Assembly: GCA_964574335.1 (NCBI GenBank)
Contig: CAZNNH010000175.1
Span: forward strand, 1 to 13,285
Source of the DNA: CAZNNH01 sp964574335
GTDB lineage: Bacteria > Acidobacteriota > Vicinamibacteria > Fen-336
DNA length: 13,285 nt
Reading direction: 5' to 3'
Each line of letters starts with the position of its first letter. Position 1 is the first letter of the stretch. A model generated the notes under the pieces. The model searched no databases and had not been told where the DNA came from. It saw only the letters and a list, made by a program, of their open reading frames with translations. The translations under genes were made by a program, and so were the position numbers. Below are positions 1 to 5,413 of the stretch, piece after piece.

Positions 1-21
1 GTCTCTCCGGAGGTCGGCGTG

Positions 22-219
22 GTGAAGGTCCTGCTGTGGGTGATCCTGTTGGTGCTCTACTGGCCGCTGGCGCTGCTGGCGCTCGTCCTGTATCCGATCG
101 TCTGGATCCTGCTCCTGCCCTTCCGTCTGGTGGGGATCGCCGTCGACGGGGTCTTTGCGTTCTTGAAGGCCGTCGTGTTCCTCCCCTCCCGGATCCTCGG
201 AGGCGGAGCCAGGGCCTGA
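22..219 (+). CDS. Small hydrophobic membrane protein, function unknown
   Basis: This short gene encodes about 65 residues, nearly all hydrophobic. Residues about 3-35 are Leu, Val, Ile and Trp rich and long enough for one or two membrane spans. A second hydrophobic stretch lies around 37-58, and the tail is short and basic. No enzymatic motif is visible, so I can only call it an inner-membrane protein. Two GTG codons lie in tandem at 19 and 22. The Shine-Dalgarno GGAGG at 9-13 is better spaced for the one at 22, which also gives a natural Met-Lys-Val start. The gene stops at TGA 217-219. What precedes it is outside the window, so operon membership is unknown. Chance coding is possible at this length, but the ribosome site and consistent membrane character argue for a real gene. 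Confidence 0.6.
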   Translation: MKVLLWVILLVLYWPLALLALVLYPIVWILLLPFRLVGIAVDGVFAFLKAVVFLPSRILGGGARA

Positions 220-355
220 GCCTCTTTCGCCCAGGCAGCTGCCGAGCGCGCGCCACCTCCCGGTCGAACTGAAACCGCCCTCGTGCTGCCGACCCCCCGG
301 CCGCCAGCGCCGAGCCCACCCGTCGCCTATGATGGGGCGACTCTGAGGCCCAGCC

Positions 356-800
356 GTGTCGAGCCCCAGCCTCTACTACGTGGTCATCCAGTCCCGCGAG
401 CCGACGTACGAGCTGCGCGCCGGTCGGCGGGACTCGCCTTTCGTCTGCTCCTACGATCTCATGGCCCAGAGCGAGGAGGAGGCCGTCGAGCGCGCGGTCG
501 CCGCCTTCAACTCCTCTCGGCCAGGCTGGCAGGGGGGCCACGGCCGCTCACCATCCACGAGATGCAGTCTGCGGGCTCCGAAGGTCGGATCAGCCTGCGC
601 GTGTTCGCAATGCCGGATGCCTCCGCGGCACGAGGTTCGGGGCCTCCTCACGCCATCGGGCCGAGCCCCTGCTGGGCGGCTGGAAGCTCCGACGGCTCGA
701 GACGAGCCTCGAAGCAGCCCAGGCCCACCGGGCGAGGCTGCAGAGCATCGATGAGCGCGTGCAGAGCCTTCGAGCCAAGGAGGAGACGCTGAGCGACTGA
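356..800 (+). pseudogene. Unknown gene broken by two frame changes
   Basis: Three protein-like segments follow one another in three frames. From GTG 356 the first frame gives a convincing N-terminus (SLYYVVIQSREPTYEL, later AQSEEEAVERAVAAFNSS) as far as about 530. The frame of position 1 then carries TIHEMQSAGSEGRISLRVF at about 552-610. The third frame gives GGWKLRRLETSLEAAQAHR and a charged, helical, probably coiled-coil tail ending at TGA 798-800. Both switches go in the same direction, as if one base were missing each time. The first falls at a run of six G at 532-537. The second lies between about 603 and 645, which includes a GGGG run. Read through, the product would be roughly 148 residues. 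I do not recognise the family. Either the gene is decayed or G-run lengths were miscalled. No single frame should be annotated as a full protein. Confidence 0.55.
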
Positions 801-870
801 AGTGGCTCGTCTCCACAGCCCGCGAGCGCCCCTGACACCGGCGCGCCCAGGCCGGGAGAGGCGCCGGCGA

Positions 871-905
871 GAGTGATATCCTATCAACTCACTATCCGTT
901 AGACA
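871..905. promoter_or_regulatory. AT-rich patch with repeated TATC, possible promoter or operator
   Basis: In the 212-base gap between the broken gene and the SnoaL remnant, this patch is clearly richer in A and T than the surrounding sequence. TATC occurs at 877-880, 882-885 and 893-896. The longer CTATC recurs 11 bases apart, close to one helical turn, as in some repressor sites. It lies about 110 bases upstream of ATG 1013. No clear -35/-10 pair can be assigned, so this is only a candidate control region for the genes that follow. Confidence 0.2.
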
Positions 906-1012
906 GGCCGTCGTCGCTGCGGACCGGGAAGGCACGGGCGTGTCCGTCCGCCTGGACGGAGCGGCTTGGTAGCCCGACGCGGTCCCACGTGGCCGCCGGG
1001 GGAAGGGGAAAC

Positions 1013-1252
1013 ATGGGAACCAGTGCCGACGCGGTGTGGGGTCTCTACGACGCCTTCGGCAAGGGGGACGTGCCGGCAGTGCTTGCCGGCTTCGACGCTG
1101 GCATCGCATGGAACGAGGCCGAGCCCGCCGACGCACAGTTCGCTCGCGTGTGGCGCCTCCGGGGTGGCAAGGTCTACGGCAGCGAGCGGACGATCCGGGA
1201 GGTGCGATCCTTTGCCATACACGACAATCAACGGCTTCAGCCACTTCTATGA
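1013..1252 (+). pseudogene. SnoaL-like protein with internal deletion (remnant)
   Basis: The reading frame from ATG 1013 has a good ribosome site (AAGGGGAA just upstream). It begins with VWGLYDAFGKGDVPAVLAGF and then IAWNEAE, the typical first helix and strand of SnoaL-like/ketosteroid-isomerase-fold proteins. It then jumps directly to DAQFARVWRLRGGKV, which normally lies near the end of this family. About 50-60 residues expected between the two are absent, as is the usual final strand (a sequence like FQQYTDT). The frame runs on through unrelated residues to TGA 1250-1252, overlapping the next gene by 41 bases in another frame. With the core of the fold missing, a working cone-shaped barrel is unlikely. 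I infer an in-frame deletion of roughly 170 bases plus loss of the C-terminus. The surviving ribosome site could still start translation and couple it to the hydrolase. Confidence 0.6.
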
Positions 1253-2429
1253 GGACGCAGGCGCGGGCGAGCCCGTGGTGCTGCTGCACGGCATCAGCAA
1301 CTCGTCCTACTACTTCAAGAGGCTCATTCCGGGTCTCGCGGCCGAGTTCCGCGTGATCGCGCCGCACTTCCGGGGCATGGGCTTCAGCGAGCGCGTCGAG
1401 GAGGTGCCGCCGGGCGCCTGGCTAGAGGACGTGCTGGCGCTTCTGGACCAGCTCGGCATCGAGCGCGCGCACGTCTACGGCGTCAGCCTGGGCGCTGCGG
1501 TCGGCATGCGGCTCGCGCTCGATCACCCGCTGCGCGTACTGACGCTGACGCTGGATGCTCCTTTCCTCCACTTGGCCAACCTGAAGCTGCCAACCGGCGC
1601 GAAGGGACCAGACCAGGAGCCGCCTCCCTGGGTCGTCGCCGAGCTGCGCGCCATGCACGGTGACGATTGGCGGACGGTCATGCGCAACTGCGAGCGGTAC
1701 CGAGAGGAGCCAGGCATGCACGAGTTCCTCAGTGTCGGTGAGAAGGCCAAAGCAATCACCGTGCCGACGCTGGTCGTTCGCGGCGACAACAAGGACTCGA
1801 TTCACCCGCTGCCGGACGCGATGACGTTCCATCAGCTCATACCACGATCCCGCCTCTGGGTCGCCCCCGACACCGGCTCCCTCGTCACACGCCAGGCCCC
1901 GGCGGAGGCGCTGCGCGTGTTCTGCGATTTCGCCTTGGACCACGGCGAGGGAAAGGCGCCGAGTGGCGCCACGGTGAACGCGGAGCACATCGACCTGCTC
2001 GGTCAGGTCGATCTCTTCACCAATCTGCGGAGGAGCGCGCTCGCCCGACTCGCCGGACTCGTCCGGACGGTGGAGGTGAGCTTGGGAGACACGGTCTTCC
2101 AGCAGGGTGAGTCGGCGGAGGAGTTCTATGTCGTCGCGCGCGGCTCCTTCGAGGTCCTCCAGTCGGTCGGGGAAGAGAAGCCGTCGCTGCTGCGGGTGCT
2201 CGAGCCGGGGCAGTTCTTCGGCGAGATGGCCCTGGTGACCAGAGAAACGCGGTCGGCGACGGTTCGCTGCGCCGAGGACGGCGAGTTGTTGGAGATCGAC
2301 GGTCGGCACTTCCGAGCGCTGGTTCAGCGGGATCCCACCGCTGCGATGGCCCTTGCCTCCGCGCTCGGCCGCTACGTCCACGTGCAGGATCAAGCGCGGC
2401 CCGGTCCGGCGGACGGGGCGGCGAGCTGA
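1212..2429 (+). CDS. Alpha/beta hydrolase fused to a cyclic-nucleotide-binding domain; catalytic His missing
   Basis: The product has about 405 residues. Residues 1-245 are an alpha/beta hydrolase: PVVLLHG with the oxyanion HG at 26-27, nucleophile elbow GVSLG at 90-94 (Ser92), and the acid-bearing strand LVVRGDNKD (Asp192 likely). The catalytic His normally follows a Gly near residue 223, but here the motif is APDTGSLV, so Ser replaces His. Residues about 265-390 are a cNMP-binding domain with an intact phosphate-binding cassette: FGEMAL (Glu338) and RSATV (Arg347). The start is TTG 1212, because GGGAGG at 1197-1202 is 9 bases upstream and MPYTTINGF followed by YEDAGAGEPVVLLHG is a normal family N-terminus. 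The frame is open upstream to 966, but those codons look non-coding. It overlaps the SnoaL remnant by 41 bases. The likely role is a cAMP/cGMP-responsive protein whose hydrolase part is inactive or uses altered chemistry. Substrate unknown. Confidence 0.85.
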   Translation: MPYTTINGFSHFYEDAGAGEPVVLLHGISNSSYYFKRLIPGLAAEFRVIAPHFRGMGFSERVEEVPPGAWLEDVLALLDQLGIERAHVYGVSLGAAVGMRLALDHPLRVLTLTLDAPFLHLANLKLPTGAKGPDQEPPPWVVAELRAMHGDDWRTVMRNCERYREEPGMHEFLSVGEKAKAITVPTLVVRGDNKDSIHPLPDAMTFHQLIPRSRLWVAPDTGSLVTRQAPAEALRVFCDFALDHGEGKAPSGATVNAEHIDLLGQVDLFTNLRRSALARLAGLVRTVEVSLGDTVFQQGESAEEFYVVARGSFEVLQSVGEEKPSLLRVLEPGQFFGEMALVTRETRSATVRCAEDGELLEIDGRHFRALVQRDPTAAMALASALGRYVHVQDQARPGPADGAAS

Positions 2430-2526
2430 GGGCCGATCTCCGCTCGACGAAGCCCACGCACGGTTCCCCGAACGCTTGGTGCGCCAACCGCACCGGCCAC
2501 CACAACTGCCGAGGTCGTCTGGATCC

Positions 2527-3065
2527 TTAGGGTCCGCGGGCACCTGCTTCCTGTGCGCCCCGGTCCGTCAGGGCTTGAGCGATAGCCCAGACGCCGGCAC
2601 CGAGCCGTTCGCCGACCACGCAGGTGACCTCGTCTCGACTCAGGTCCGGCTTGGCGCGCACGCATTCCTGAACGGCTGCTGCTGCACGGACCCGGTCTTC
2701 GCGTACGAGATGAACCGCCGCCAGGGCGAGACGAAGCAAGTACAACCGGTCGTCTTCCTTGCAGGCGCTTTCGGCGGCCTCCAGCGCCTGGTCCAGCTCG
2801 CCCAGGGCCAACTGCGCCAGCGCAAGCGCCGCTCCCCGGACCGACCGCCGGCTGTCGGCGGGACTGCTGTCGATGCCTTCGGACAGGTACCTGACTGCCG
2901 ATCCATAGTCGCGCTTCATCAGGAAGGCGGATCCGAGCGCCGTCTTGGCATGCCCATTCTGCGGATTCGCCTCGATCGCCTTCTTCAGGATCGGCAAGGC
3001 CCGATCCACCTGCCCGACATCGGCAAGAGCACAGCCGTCCCGTACTGATCGCCGGCGTGGGGCAT
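2527..3065 (-). pseudogene. TPR protein C-terminal remnant
   Basis: Read on the minus strand from about 3046 to TGA at 2527, the frame gives tetratricopeptide repeats: ADVGQVDRALPILKKAIEANP, then HAKTALGSAFLMKRDYGSA, then ALALAQLALGELDQALEAAE. The tail (AKPDLSRDEV and onward) resembles what follows the last TPR in large bacterial signalling proteins, including TPR-bearing adenylate cyclases; that link is only inference. The same frame stays open to a GTG at 3162, but the first 40 or so residues are Pro/Arg-rich and unlike TPR. A better beginning (GDQYGTAV, after an ATG at 3065) lies in a different frame, suggesting a frame change near 3025-3040. I therefore read it as the cut-off end of a larger protein. 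It faces the cNMP-binding hydrolase, with 97 bases between their stops. Confidence 0.55.
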
Positions 3066-3155
3066 GGGGGCTCGGACGTGGGACAATGGCACCGGGCGGC
3101 GGAATGAGCTGCCGCTCGGCAGGCCGGCCAGTTGCCCCGAAGCCCGAGGTCAAGG

Positions 3156-3380
3156 ATGGCACAAGTGACAGAGGCGGTGTTCTCGCAGGGGGTTCTGAGG
3201 CCCATAGGTGAGCTGCACCTCGAGGAGCAGCAGCGTGTCCGACTCGTGATCGAGCCGGTCGATCGCCGTCGTCCCGATCGAGCCACCGCTGTCGGCCGGC
3301 TGCGCGCAGGGACCGAGGAGATGCATTTCTTCCTCAGCGGCCCTCTGCCGTCGCGCGACGAGCTACATGATCGCGTTTGA
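3156..3380 (+). CDS. DUF104 (AF2212-like) antitoxin
   Basis: This encodes a 74-residue antitoxin of the DUF104/AF2212-like family, which pairs with PIN-domain toxins. The N-terminal half shows the family pattern: TEAVFSQGVLRPIGEL, then LEEQQRVRLVIEPVD, a short beta-rich DNA-binding unit. The second half is charged, ending SRDELHDRV, and probably wraps the toxin. The start is ATG 3156, with GAGG at 3145-3148 upstream; the frame is open further upstream, but nothing there resembles the family. The stop overlaps the toxin start by 14 bases, the usual arrangement for a co-translated toxin-antitoxin pair. By analogy the complex would repress its own promoter, probably in the 90 bases before 3156, but I see no clear operator. 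Identification is by pattern from memory and is fairly secure. Confidence 0.82.
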   Translation: MAQVTEAVFSQGVLRPIGELHLEEQQRVRLVIEPVDRRRPDRATAVGRLRAGTEEMHFFLSGPLPSRDELHDRV

Positions 3381-3771
3381 CACCAACGTTCTGATCTACT
3401 GCTGTGACAAGGGCGATCCTCGCCGAAGGGCGGTCGCCCTCGATCTGGTCTCCAGCGCCGATGATGGCGTGCTGCTCTGGCAGGTGGCCGCGGAGTTCAT
3501 TGCCGCTTCCCGCAAGTTGGCTTCCCAGGGCTTCACCGCTGCGGCGGCCTGGGCGCGGCTGAGCGAGTTACTGGATCTGTTCCCGCTCGTCCTCCCGACT
3601 CCGGATGTCCTCGACGGCGCGAGACGACTGCACGCCGAGCAGCAAGTGGCGTTCTGGGACGCGATGCTGTTGGCCGCGTGCACCGCTGCGGGAGTCACTC
3701 GGCTCTACTCCGAGGACTTGCCGGGTCGGGCCGACCTCGGGTCGCTGGAGATCGCCAACCCGTTCGCCTGA
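3367..3771 (+). CDS. PIN-domain toxin, VapC-like ribonuclease
   Basis: This 134-residue protein has the full set of PIN-domain acidic residues: Asp5 (MIAFDTNVLIY), Glu43 (QVAAEFIAASRK), Asp98 (VAFWDAMLLAAC) and Asp117 (LYSEDLPG). They bind Mg or Mn and cut RNA, in VapC toxins often tRNA or rRNA. Length is normal for the family and no residue needed for catalysis is missing, so the toxin looks intact. ATG 3367 lies within the last codons of the antitoxin, which supports coupled translation. The RNA target cannot be read from the sequence. Its neighbours are decayed genes and a gene-poor stretch, a common setting for stability modules on mobile or formerly mobile DNA. Confidence 0.88.
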   Translation: MIAFDTNVLIYCCDKGDPRRRAVALDLVSSADDGVLLWQVAAEFIAASRKLASQGFTAAAAWARLSELLDLFPLVLPTPDVLDGARRLHAEQQVAFWDAMLLAACTAAGVTRLYSEDLPGRADLGSLEIANPFA

Positions 3772-4419
3772 TGTGCGCCGCGGTCCGGCCTCTGACGGGG
3801 GGGCGCCGGTTTGGGGCGCCTCCGCCTCGACGGGCTCAGTGCTCCTGGGGGGGGGCTGGCGGCATGAGATCCCCGGCTGGGACCAGGGGGGATCGACACA
3901 ATTGGGCCCCGTGCACGAAATCGACCCGGACGGGCCCGAACCGGAAGGTGGTGGAGAGGCTCATTCCGCCTGCTCCCGAGTGTGTACGGCGGCCCAACTG
4001 TCGCACGCGGGGCCGAAGGGTGGCAACCCGGCTGGGAGGGCTGCGGCCACCTCCCGGGGCCGTCAGATCCGTCGGCCTGGGGTCGGGTGGGAGGATGAGC
4101 ACCATGGCACGCCGTCGGCTCTGGCGGAGGTCCTCCTCCGACGCTTGCCACGAGTCGCTGAGTTGGGGTGGGGGCAGGACTGGCTCTACGCGGGTTGGTA
4201 CATCCACATGCTGCATCTCACCTACCCGGACGGCTTGCCCCTGAGTTGGGATGGCCAGCGGCCCGCTGACGTCTATTCCGGTGCCCCGCGGATCCTGGGT
4301 CGCGAGGGGACCATCACCTTGCCGCCCCCCAGGGCACGCGACCGCCGACTCAGCGATCCAGTCGGTCCGGGCTTACCGGTCGCACCCAGCTCGCACGGTA
4401 TTCCGGGAAGCTCGTAGGG
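3772..4419. other. Gene-poor stretch between PIN toxin and tRNA-Lys
   Basis: I see no convincing gene in these 648 bases. Open frames exist on both strands, but their translations are rich in Pro, Arg and Gly with no family pattern, as expected of non-coding GC-rich DNA. One plus-strand patch at about 4140-4290 (QDWLYAGWYIHMLHL) has protein-like composition but no start, ribosome site or recognisable domain; it could be a fossil. The stretch holds a run of nine G at 3847-3855 and a run of seven G at 3797-3803. A small inverted repeat, GGCGCC at 3802-3807 and 3815-3820, might fold downstream of the toxin, but it lacks a T-run. Confidence 0.6.
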
Positions 4420-4494
4420 TGGTGACCCGCCAGGGATTCGAACCCCGAACCAAGAGATTAAGAGTCTCCTGCTCTTCCGTTGAGCTAGCGGGCC
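4420..4494 (-). tRNA. tRNA-Lys(CTT)
   Basis: Read on the minus strand the sequence folds as a complete tRNA. The acceptor is GGCCCGC with GCGGGTC (one G-T pair). The D stem is GCTC/GAGC, and the anticodon stem is GGAGA/TCTCT around the loop CTCTTAA, giving anticodon CTT and hence lysine (codon AAG). The variable loop is TGGTT and the T arm is CGGGG-TTCGAAT-CCCTG. Discriminator A is followed by an encoded CCA at 4420-4422. The total is 75 bases with CCA. A strong promoter sits 15 bases upstream of the mature 5' end. Confidence 0.97.
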
Positions 4495-4509
4495 ACAGCG
4501 GAGACGGAG

Positions 4510-4538
4510 ATTATGCCGCAAGCCGGGCGTCGCGACAA
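4510..4538 (-). promoter_or_regulatory. Sigma70-type promoter of tRNA-Lys
   Basis: On the minus strand TTGTCG (plus coordinates 4533-4538) is followed after exactly 17 bases by CATAAT (4510-4515), a close match to the vegetative -35/-10 consensus. The expected transcription start is about 8 bases before the mature tRNA 5' end at 4494. The promoter lies just after the dehydrogenase stop at 4551, so the tRNA should be made independently of the upstream operon. Confidence 0.65.
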
Positions 4539-4550
4539 GGGGTGGGGGGG

Positions 4551-5315
4551 CTAGAGCAGCAACCCCCCGTCGACGCGGACCACGGTCCCGTTGATGTGGG
4601 AGGCCAGGTCCGAGGCCAGGAACAGGTAGACGTTGGCGACTTCCTCGGGCGTGCCCAGGCGTCCTGCCGGTGTGGTCGCTGCCCGCTCCGAGGCGGTGGC
4701 GGCATCCACCACGTGGCCGATCTCCGAGTCGATGAGGCCCGGCGCCACCGCGTTGGCGGTGATGCCGCGGGGGCCGAACTCGCGGGCCCAGGTGCGGGTC
4801 ATGCCGATGATCCCGGCCTTGCTGGCGGCGTAGGCGGTGGTGCCCGGCGCCCCCGAGAGGGCCACCGATGAGGTGGCGGAGAGGATCCGGCCCCAGCCCC
4901 GCTCGAGCATGTGGGGGACCGCCAGCCGGGTGCAGAACATCACCCCGCGCAGGTTGACCTCGAGGGTCCGGGCCCAGACCTCGTCGGTCATGTCGACGAG
5001 CGGCGACTCGGTCACGATCCCGGCGTTGTTGACCAGGATGTCGAGGTGGCCCCACTCGTGGACCACTCGATCCAGCAGGGTCTCGATGGTGAAGGAGTCG
5101 GTCACGTCATTGTGAAACGCCAGCGCCTCGCCGCCCTCGACGGCGATCTCCTGCGCCGTATTCGAGACGCCGGCCCCGTCCGCGTCGACCAGGGCCACCA
5201 GGGCCCCGGCCCGGGCCATCACCTTGGCGGTGGCGGCGCCAATGCCTCGCCCGGCCCCCGTCACCACCGCGACTCGACCGGCCAGGGAGAGTGGATCGTC
5301 GGCCTGCGTGCCCAT
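4551..5315 (-). CDS. Short-chain dehydrogenase/reductase, FabG-like
   Basis: This 254-residue classical SDR has the normal length and all core motifs: cofactor loop TGAGRGIG (19-26), NNAG (96-99), Asn121, Ser149, Tyr162 and Lys166 (SVALSGAPGTTAYAASK), and AVAPGLIDSEI after strand six. Asp44 at the end of the second strand (VALVDADG) suggests a preference for NAD(H) over NADP(H). It is most like 3-oxoacyl-ACP reductase/FabG-type enzymes, but motifs alone do not fix the substrate; other alcohol or ketone oxidoreductions are equally possible. ATG 5315 gives a standard N-terminus but has no clear Shine-Dalgarno. The frame continues upstream to GTG 5396 through the 21-bp tandem repeat, adding 27 residues with a seven-residue Ala-Glu-Pro repeat. 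It follows the metalloprotease gene by 97 bases and may share its transcript. Confidence 0.9.
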   Translation of the reverse strand: MGTQADDPLSLAGRVAVVTGAGRGIGAATAKVMARAGALVALVDADGAGVSNTAQEIAVEGGEALAFHNDVTDSFTIETLLDRVVHEWGHLDILVNNAGIVTESPLVDMTDEVWARTLEVNLRGVMFCTRLAVPHMLERGWGRILSATSSVALSGAPGTTAYAASKAGIIGMTRTWAREFGPRGITANAVAPGLIDSEIGHVVDAATASERAATTPAGRLGTPEEVANVYLFLASDLASHINGTVVRVDGGLLL

Positions 5316-5339
5316 GAGGGCGCAACGGTAGCGCAGGAG

Positions 5340-5413
5340 CCGCGGCTCGGCAACTGGAATCCGCGGTTCGGCGGCCGGAACCGGCGGTTCGGCCACCGGA
5401 TTCGGCGGCTGGC
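5340..5413. repeat. 21-bp tandem repeat, about 3.5 copies
   Basis: Imperfect 21-base units occupy 5340-5360, 5361-5381 and 5382-5402, followed by a partial copy at 5403-5413. Each begins CCGCGG or CGGCGG, continues with TTCGG or CTCGG, and ends in a TGGAAT- or CGGAAC-like sequence. Because 21 is a multiple of three, the minus-strand translation is a clean seven-residue repeat (VAEPPVP, AAEPRIP, VAEPRLL) in frame with the dehydrogenase. It fills most of the gap between the metalloprotease stop and the dehydrogenase ATG. Internal GGCCGG-type self-complementarity could let it fold in RNA. Confidence 0.8.

Noticed and set aside
966..1211. N-terminal extension of the hydrolase from 966
   Set aside because: The extension is Arg/Pro/Gly-rich and lies over the SnoaL remnant in another frame. 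TTG 1212 has a well-placed ribosome site and a family-like N-terminus.
3797..3820. Rho-independent terminator after the PIN toxin
   Set aside because: The GGCGCC repeat is only 6 bp, each half is itself a palindrome, and no T-run follows.
4140..4290. Possible protein fossil (QDWLYAGWYIHMLHL)
   Set aside because: The patch has protein-like composition but no start, ribosome site, domain or homologous extension that I can recognise.
5340..5413. CRISPR-like array
   Set aside because: The 21-base units are directly adjacent with no unique spacers and no cas genes; it is an ordinary tandem repeat.
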